A stretch of 64,000 nucleotides of DNA from Euphorbia lathyris. Its lineage: Eukaryota > Streptophyta > Magnoliopsida > Malpighiales > Euphorbiaceae. The notes under the pieces are model-generated. The model had not been told where the DNA came from, searched no databases, and saw nothing but the letters and a program-made list of their open reading frames with translations. The stretch is from the NCBI RefSeq assembly GCF_963576675.1, contig NC_088919.1:47762501-47826500 (forward strand), in the 5' to 3' direction. This document shows, piece by piece, positions 56,778-64,000 of the stretch. Both the position numbers and the translations under genes were made by a program. The first letter of the stretch is position 1, and each line of letters opens with the position of its first letter.

Positions 56778-59364
56778 TTACCGAGATGATGGAGATCCGG
56801 ATGTAGGTGGATCTAGGAGCCTTACCGTGATTGCTTTGAGAGTTAAGGCACCTTCCTTGAAATGCTTGATCCGTTGGCCATTTACCTTAAAGGGATCTCC
56901 TCCTTCCTTCTTGATTTCAACGACGCCCGATGGAAAGACGTCGGTAACAATGAATGGACCATACCACTTACTCTTTAGTTTTCCGGGAAAGAGCCGCATC
57001 CGAGAGTTGTACAAAAGCACTCTATCCCCAACTTGAAACATCCTTCGAAGGATATGCTTGTCATGCCATTTCTTTGTTCGTTCTTTATAGAGCTTGGCAT
57101 TTTCATAGGCGGTGAGCCGGAACTCGTCGAGTTCATTCAATTGCATCAACCTATGATCACCTGTAGAAGCAACATCAAAATTCAAAAACTTGAGAGCCCA
57201 ATACGATTTATGTTCGAGTTCTACGGGAAGGTGACAAGCTTTACCAAAGACTAATCTATACAGGGACATACCAATAGGGGTCTTAAAAGTCGTACGATAC
57301 GCCCATAGGCATCGTCAAGCTTAATGGACCAATCTTTTCGGGATGCATTAACGGTCTTTTCTAAGATGCTCTTAATTTCTCGGTTGGAAATCTCTACTTG
57401 GCCGCTTGCTTGAGGATGGTATGGGGTGGTTATCTTGTGATTCACCCCGTATTTAGTCAACAAGTTTTCAAAGTTTTTATTACAAAAATGGGTACCGCCG
57501 TCACTAATGATACCTCGGGGAGTTCCGAAACGGGTGAATATGTTCTTTTTGAGGAACTGCGTAACTACCCGAGCATCATTAGTGGGCGATGCAATTGCTT
57601 CAACCCATTTAGAAACATAATCAACGGCAACCAAGATGAATTGATTTCCAAATGATCCGGGGAATGGACCCATGAAGTCAATCCCCTACACATCAAAAAT
57701 TTCACAAACTAAAATATTATTCAATCGCATTTCGTTTCGTCGAGAAATGTTTCCCGTCTTTTGACAAGCTTCACAAGTCTTAACAAAGGCATAAGCATTT
57801 TTAAAGATAGTGGGCCAATAAAATCCGCACTGAAGGACTTTAGCGACCGTCCTATTTGGACCGTGATGGCCTCCGGGTTCACGTGTGTGGCATAAGTGTA
57901 AGATAGGGGTTACCTCTTCTTCGGGGACACAACGACGGATTAAACCGTCACCACAAACCTTGAATAAGTAGGGATCTTCCCACAAATAGTGTTTAGCATC
58001 GGAAAAGAACTTACGCTTCTGTTGGTATGTCAAGCCATGTGGGATGATATTACCTGCGACGAAATCGACAAAATCCGCATACCATGGTAGTGTGGTAACG
58101 GAGAAGAGGTACTCATCGGGGAACTTCTCCTTGATATCTTCCTTTTTGACATTTTCTTTGGACTCAAACTCCAATCGTGAAAGATGATCCGCCACAACAT
58201 TGGCGACTCCCTTCGTATCTCTGATTTCTAGATCGAACTCTTGAAGGAGTAGGATCCATCGGATTAACCTCGGCTTAGCATCCTGTTTAGACAACAAATA
58301 TCTCAAGGCAGAATGATCAGTATACACAATCACTTTTGATAAAATGAGATAGGAACGAAACTTATCAAAAGCAAACACTATCGCTAAGAGTTCTTTTTCC
58401 GTGGTGGTATAGTATTGTTGAGTCGAGTTTAATGTTCAGCTAGCATAATAAATGGGATGAAAAAATTTGTTCTTACGCTGCCCTAAACATGCTCCTACCG
58501 CTATATCGCTTGCATCGCACATAAGTTCAAAAGGCAAGGTCCAATCCGGACTTACAATGATGGGAGCGTGCGTTAATTTTTCTTTCAAAAGATTATAAGC
58601 ATCTAAGCATTCTTTAGAAAAATCAAAGGTAACATCTTTCATCAAAAGTTGCGTTAGAGGTTTGGCGATTTTTGAGAAGTCTTTGATAAAAACGACGATA
58701 GAAATCGCCGTGCCCTAGAAAGCTTCTTACGGCTTTCACGGAGTTGGGTGGGGGCAATCGTGAGATTACATCCACCTTGGCCGGGTCGACTTCTATACCT
58801 TCTCGTGATATTTTGTGTCCTAAAACAATAGGCTCGCTTACCATAAAATGACATTTTTCCCAATTAAGAACTAAGTTCGTTTCTTCGCACCATTGCAAAA
58901 CCTTTTCTAAGTTGTATAGGCAATTCTCGAATGATGAGCCAAAGACCGAGAAATCGTCCATGAAGATTTCCATACAGTCTTCGACTATATCATCGAAGAT
59001 TGCCATCATACACCTTTGAAAAGTTGCAGGTGCATTACACAATCCAAAAGGCATGTGTCTATAAGCAAATGTGCCGTAAGGGCAAGTAAATGTGGTTTTC
59101 TCTTGGTTGTTCGGGTCAACAGCTATTTGCATATACCCCGAAAAACCATCCAAATTACACATAAATTCTCTACCTGCAAGTCATTCAAGCATCTTATCAA
59201 TAAAAGGTAATGGAAAATGATCTTTTCGGGTGGCATCATTCAGTTTCCTATAATCAATACACATTCTCCACCTGGTGATCTTTCGTACCGGAATCATTTC
59301 ATCATTCTTATTAGGTTGCACAGTGATCCCACCTTTCTTGGGAACGACTTGCACGGGACTTACC
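56778..59364 (-). pseudogene. Athila-type pol (RT, RNase H, integrase), multiply broken
   Basis: Element-sense order: [10 protein letters not shown] near 59350, [19 protein letters not shown] near 59250, in-frame TGA at 59181-59183, RT blocks FGLCNAPATFQRCM and FMDDFSVFG, a frameshift near 58690, TGA at 58436-58438, RNase H ([11 protein letters not shown], then [10 protein letters not shown]), integrase zinc region, TAG at 57686-57688 (before GIDFMGPFP), core with IISDGGTHF and [13 protein letters not shown], a probable 1-bp loss near 57305, and a C-terminal [11 protein letters not shown] region to the stop at 56778. Gag and protease are outside. At least three nonsense changes and two frameshifts. 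Confidence 0.9.
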
Positions 59365-60984
59365 TGATGCGGATTCCGTGAAGAACCCGATCTAAGGGAT
59401 AAGTGTACCCCATCGTTATCAAGTAATAAATTTCTGGGTTTAAGTCCAGGTTATCGTCCACAGGATTTATTTCTGCAAGTACCGAATTACTAAGTCTCGG
59501 ATGTTATCTAGGCTTAGGGGGTTTTGAGTTTGGTTTTGTTTAATTAATCTACTCCTAGGTTGCATTACACTAATTCTAATTAAGTTATCTAATTCTAGCT
59601 AAGTTATTCTAAGCCTAACTAAATTACTCTACCCCTAATTAAGTTAAACTACTCCTAAGTGATCTTTTGTCAATGCAATCATCTAAAGGATCATGGAGGG
59701 ATACGATGATAATGGAAATAGATTGTTTAAACAATTGAATTAAAATCTAAGTCACTTATGTTCGAGGCGATTAACCCGACCTATCCTCCTAAAGTTTCTA
59801 GTTCGTGATTCCCTTGTAAGGCCGAAACTAGCTCTAAGGCTCAGTAATTTGGGCTTAATCTTCTATAGGGTCGTCAATCCTATAGGCACTGACTAGGTCA
59901 GATTCAGCTCGCAATATGTGCCAACTTGATTTTGGGATTATCGAATGAGTTAAACCAATCAAACAAAGCGTAAGACAAAGATTCAAAGCATTAAAACAAT
60001 TGAAGAAACAAAACTATTATATTAATCAAAGATGGAGAACATTGTCACGAAGTTACAATAAGCCTAAGATTCATAGCATGTATAATAGGATAAACAAGTT
60101 ATAAAAGAAGAAAAATCCCTTTCAGGGAACCTGTCAACCAATGCAGGCGTCTTCCTAGGACTTAAGGATGGAGCTCGAGCAATCCTCGGTGAATGGAGCT
60201 TCGGAGGCGTCTTCAATGGAGGTTTGAAGGTTTTGGAGGAGGTGGAGAGGATTTCTCGAGGTGGAAGATAAGAAAATTACAAAAACAAAAGATATCTAAT
60301 TTACAATTGAAAATTCCTATTTATAGACGCGTCTCGGGTCTCGTTTTGACCTAATTTCGTGTCCTTATTGGTGTATGAAGATGTGGGGCCGAACGTGGCT
60401 TCGTGGGGGCGGAATTGGTCTTTTTGACCAATTCCCGCAGGTCTGCTCGCCGAGCAGGAAAGTCTGCTCGCCGAGTAGGCGCCTGGTGGCCTGCTCGGCG
60501 AGCAGGCTCCTGCTCGACGAGCAGGCCTCCAGAGGACTGCTCGGCGAGCAGAAATGGCCCGGGGGGCCCTGCTCGCTGAGCGTTTTCGCCCGAAGCGCGC
60601 TCGATCCGTACCGGATGACTTCCAAGCCCTTTTTCGTCCGAACTTACACCTGCACACGCATAAAAACTCCAGAAAACATTAGTCCAAAAGCCGAATTGAT
60701 CCGTCAATCGCTTATTTTGAGCAAACGCCTCGTTTGGTGCGACTTTTGACGGACCAATTAGCTTCAAAAGATAACGGAATTCTAATATGCATGTTATTTC
60801 GGCCGTATTTGCCTAAATTGATCACAAAACGAGCCTAAACAACGAAAAGTAAATAGAACGTTTCCAATTTCTAACTAACTCACACAAAAGCATTGAAATG
60901 CGAGAATTGCTCGCTTATTAACCAAATTACTCTAAAAACCGTCCTAAAACCGTACCCAAATATAGGGGTTTTTGACCCCTATCA
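59365..60984 (-). repeat. 3' LTR of element B
   Basis: 1620 bp. Element-sense tips TGATAGGGGTC and CCGCATCA. TATA-like CTATTTATAG on plus at 60317-60326. Palindrome cassette at 60411-60583. Confidence 0.82.
60411..60583 (-). promoter_or_regulatory. Palindrome/hairpin cassette in the LTR of element B
   Basis: Six dyads of the form CTGCTCG-N-CGAGCAG, two of them imperfect, centred at 60450, 60471, 60498, 60517, 60544 and 60576. GGAATTGGTC-TTTTT-GACCAATTCC occupies 60411-60435. Arms differ from elements A and middle (TGCTCG/CGAGCA instead of GTCTCG/CGAGAC), with the same CTCG-N-CGAG core. It lies 85-260 bp upstream of the TATA-like motif. Confidence 0.68.
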
Positions 60985-61024
60985 AACCTCCTCGCACTTA
61001 AAACTTTACTTGTCCCCAAGTAAA
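60985..61024 (-). other. Polypurine tract and stem-loop of element B
   Basis: Element sense: TTTACTTG-GGGA-CAAGTAAA (61005-61024), then TTTAAGTGCGAGGAGGTT abutting the LTR. Confidence 0.68.
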
Positions 61025-62553
61025 CTAAAAACTAAACCCGCCATCACAAGCAAGCTAGAAAACTTCCCAGTTTGACTAGGTGCTTGATACAATTTCGAGC
61101 ATCTGTAATTACATGCATTCGGAAATACAAAGTAGAGACACGATATCCAAAAGCCGCATTTCAATTACAATAGGTCATAGTTTTAAGTAAAGGAACACAT
61201 GTTCAATTGAACGAGCTTGAGGGGATCGCTAAGTAAAACACCTCACCATAGGTAGTTCACTCATTCACACAATTTTGGTGGCTAAAGTGTTTACTCTCGG
61301 CTTATATTCTTGCTTAGGATTACGTTGATTTTGAACGTTCATCCGAGTTCCTCTACTATGCTATATGACTCCGATGATATCAAAAACAGCCTCTAATTGG
61401 GGTTGTAATGTGGTTAGAGGGTTAAAGGTACAACAAAGGTTAAGTGTTCTAGCGCTACAACAACAAAGTTTAAATGGCTTTAGCAAATATGAAGTGATTG
61501 AGCTTTTTATTCGTCCCTTATTGTTTTCTTTTTGGGATGTTTTCTTTGAGACATTTTTTTGATTTTTCTAAGAACTAGGGAATGGAGTTCTTCCCTTTTG
61601 TTCGTCTCTTTTCTTTTCTTTTTTTTTCTTTTGATGTTTTTCTTCTTCTCTCTTTTTTTTTTCTTTTCTTTTGGGATAGTGATGCTCATTCAATTCTTAG
61701 CCTTTTGGCTTGCTACTATAATTCCATAAACAACGATAAAGCGCTAGAGAAAAACAAAGGCTCAATTTAAGCTTTGCAAAAATAAAGGTTAAGTAGCGAA
61801 CCAATTTGTGGTTCGCAAAAACGGGTTAGAACGGAAGAAAAATCTATAAACTACAAAAATGTCGGCTCAAAGGGGCTTCCTAGAGTGGATGAAAAAGAAA
61901 AACAAGGTAAAGAAAAGGTTAATTCTAATGAGGCTGATTCATCGTTTATCATCTCAAATCATTGCATGTAGGTTTAACACAGTATTAGGTGCAAAATCTG
62001 TAATCTTCCACAAGTCAAAGCATTCACACAAAAATGTCAAGAAAATGAGCTTTTTGATGTTCGCTCTTAGGCTCAAATTCAACTCACAATTCTTTGGGTT
62101 TCAATTTTGTGTTTACCAGTTTTCCCCAAACTCAAGTTTAATATTACATGCCTTCAATTCTTAAGTTATCTACCTAAGTAATGATTTTAGCATTTCTTCA
62201 AAAGTAGGGTCTAAATGCAACTGTAGCTCATGCTTTTACAGATACAAGAGTTGTGTCCCACACCTAAACTAGTTGTCATGCAATTTTAGATTCGGTTCTC
62301 AGCCCTCAAAGACAAATAACGAAGTTTAGATTCGAAGGAGGTTCACGGTTTTAGGTCCTAAACATGCAAAAACATAATAAAACGCCAAAACACAAACCTA
62401 AACTAGACACGACGCAACAAAAATTTAAAAATTTATACAATTTTTGTAAGTTTGTCTACCCCTCCTCCTCACACTTAAAATATGCAATAAGTTCCAACAT
62501 TGCATTATAGATCAGGAAATATGAGTGTAAAAAGTTAGGGTGGAGAAGACAAC
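61025..62553. other. 3' non-coding region of element B
   Basis: No ORF supported. Pyrimidine-rich low complexity at 61590-61675. Layout parallels 53845-55284 of element A. Confidence 0.6.
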
Positions 62554-63747
62554 TTACTGATCGGCCGGGGGATAAGGCCAAGGCATGTTGTAGCGCTCGC
62601 AGTAATCAGCCGCTACGTATTCAAGACCCGAAAGCCTTCGGTCCATATTCTGCTCAAAGTTGGTGAACCGTTGGTCCATCTGTTGAACAGTGTTAAAAGT
62701 CCGAAGGTTAAGATCCCGCATTTCTGCCATCATGGTGTTGATGGCTTGGAACTGGGCCTCCGTCCCCGACGCTTGGTGTTCCCTTTGGTCTCCTGTCGTT
62801 GCAGGTTCTTCTTCCTCAGGTTCTTCATCCCTTCTCTGTTGTGGAAATCATGCCCTTTTTCTTCCTCCTCCGCTGGAGCTTGCTCCTCCAGTTGTGTTCC
62901 TGTTAAAAACTCCTTGAAAAGTAGATTTCTCCAAAAACTTGGAGTTTAGCAGAGTAGGATAAATAGCAATTTCGGGATTATCTAAGTTCTTGAATTGGCT
63001 CTCGAGCAGGTTGGTAACTAGATACCCAAGACCTAGGGAACCACGTTTTCTACTTGTTTGGCTCGAGAGGCCTTCAAATACGGCCTTGACAGTGTCCACG
63101 GGTTTGTGATTGGCCACACACCATAATATGAGCAATTCCATCTTTGAGACTTTATTACTCTCGTTTTTGCCCAACAAGTTATGGGCTACAAACTTGTGGA
63201 CGAGATTGAGAAGCGGGTCTCGGAGAGTGCCCGGGCTAGCAGTCTGGGAGTTAAAGCTGGATATGCCTGTGAGTTGCTCCCAAGCTATATCTTTTGTTAG
63301 AGGCACTTTAAAGTCTGAGATTGCCTCTGGGTGATTATAAACCCCCATTAAGGCTGCTAGTGTGGTGGCATCAATGCGGTAAGGTTTACCGTTTAGCCTA
63401 AAGGAATGCTTCCCACTGCCTAAGGGCAGCTCCTTTTTCCAAGTTGTCAAGAATTCAATAGTAAAATTGTGATAAACCGGAGTTTGGGTTGTGGCTAGTC
63501 TATGCCAGCCGTGGAATTTGAGGAGTTCATTGAAATCCTTCTTTAAACCTAGACTCGACAAATAGGTTTGATCGACAATTATATGTGTAGCAAGGTCTTG
63601 TTTGGAAAACCTATCATACAAAAGACCCTCACGTTCATCAACAAGGCCAAAGGGTGGATCATACTTAGCTTGGAGGTTCTCGTCGAACTCGACCTCCGAT
63701 TCGGCTTCGTTCTCGAAGACGATCTTAGCTTTTCCTTTCCGACCCAT
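62554..63747 (-). pseudogene. Athila-type ORF in env position (element B), one nonsense codon
   Basis: The preferred start is ATG 63745-63747 (MGRKGKAKIVF); an upstream in-frame ATG at 63858 adds a hydrophobic stretch (YFLTLPFLVY) that could be leader translation or a real N-terminal segment. Acidic N-terminus, FHGWHRLATTQTPVYHNFTIEF, FRLNGKPYRIDATTLAALMG, HKFVAHNLLGKNESNKVS, ILWCVANHKPV, then a Gly/Ser linker. An in-frame TGA at 62848-62850 interrupts, but the frame stays open to TAA 62554-62556 with a Gln/Glu-rich and coiled-coil-like tail (QQMDQRFTNFEQNMDRRL, LEYVAADYCERYN) matching A's C-terminus. Same family as 55285-56319; function unknown. Confidence 0.75.
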
Positions 63748-64000
63748 ATCTCCTGAGGAATAGACCAAAAATGGGAGAGTTAGAAAATATTTACAAGTTT
63801 CAACATAAACCCTCAATAAATCATTCATATTCATAGGCACAATCATAGCTTTAGCCATTTAGGGATTAAATTATAAGCATTTGGTCCCTAAATGTTTTAC
63901 CCGAAATTCATAAAATTCATGCAAATTGGAGATACCCAATGACTAAAACACAAGAAGAATGTAATTCCCAACTTTTTGACAAGTTTCTAACTAATTGAAT

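Larger units (their letters stand above)
52262..59364 (-). mobile_element. Athila-like Ty3/gypsy element A (3' two-thirds, interrupted by element B)
   Basis: Minus orientation. From right to left: RT (broken at 59364 by element B), RNase H, integrase, env-position ORF, non-coding region, purine tract, 3' LTR. RT signature FMDDFSVFG and the extra ORF after integrase are Athila traits. The left flank TCTAT (52257-52261) should be the TSD; its partner, 5' LTR, gag and protease are beyond the window. Nonsense codons and frameshifts show decay. Confidence 0.88.
59365..64000 (-). mobile_element. Athila-like Ty3/gypsy element B (3' portion), inserted in element A
   Basis: Its 3' LTR starts abruptly inside A's RT coding sequence, followed inward by stem-loop/purine tract, about 1.5 kb of non-coding DNA and an env-position ORF. 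The left flank TTACC (59360-59364) should be its TSD. The rest of B and the 5' part of A lie beyond the window. Confidence 0.85.

Noticed and set aside
1..64000. tRNA, rRNA or other structural RNA genes
   Set aside because: No cloverleaf with A/B-box spacing or rRNA-like block was recognised by eye; a covariance-model scan would be decisive.

Overview
This is nuclear DNA from a flowering plant, most likely a eudicot. One ordinary gene, a seven-exon cytokinin-activating LONELY GUY (LOG) homologue on the minus strand, sits in AT-rich DNA crowded with plant MITEs, LINE tails, Ty1/copia relics, a Helitron and several Ty3/gypsy LTR retrotransposons. I saw no prokaryotic, plasmid or phage feature. 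The species cannot be named from the window.

Layout. 1-2949: 3' end of a Tat-type Ty3/gypsy element with a spliced antisense gene, a G14 tract and a short LTR. 3023-3358: 5'-truncated LINE with a 15-bp target-site duplication (TSD). 4779-9302: LOG gene and promoter; introns 1 and 4 carry tandem repeats and MITEs. 9303-28490: gene-poor DNA with Harbinger-like, hAT-like and foldback MITEs (one with a clean 9-bp TSD), LINE RNase H tails, a copia RT fragment and two possible mitochondrial insertions. 28490-29403 and 47255-47480: one copia relic, split by the next element. 29409-47249: a three-level nest. A Tat-type element (483-bp LTRs, TSD AAGCC) carries in its integrase a coding-free Athila-like element (35030-42882, LTRs of 1614 bp), whose right LTR carries a 2617-bp solo LTR (39181-41797). 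48222-51733: non-autonomous Helitron containing a 5'-truncated LINE. 52262-59364: Athila-like element A (minus strand, broken pol, env-position ORF). 59365-64000: Athila-like element B, inserted in A's reverse transcriptase and running off the window.

How the parts relate. Only LOG has an inferred host role: release of active cytokinin from its nucleotide in the cytosol. The coding-free middle element keeps a tRNA-Asp-type primer binding site, a polypurine tract and two full LTRs, so it could only have moved with proteins supplied in trans by autonomous relatives. The Tat element's gag-pol is one frame cut by four nonsense codons and the nested insertion; removing the insertion length restores the frame.

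The most notable unexplained signal is a promoter-proximal palindrome cassette in the LTRs of all three Athila-like elements. It has repeated dyads with core CTCG-N-CGAG (six copies at 20-21-bp centre spacing in the middle element), beside a hairpin with a T5 loop, upstream of an identical TATA-like 10-mer. The dyad arms differ between families but stay self-complementary. A second structural signal, a covarying stem-loop next to the polypurine tract, is shared by the same three elements. All boundaries, alignments and mismatch counts were read by eye.
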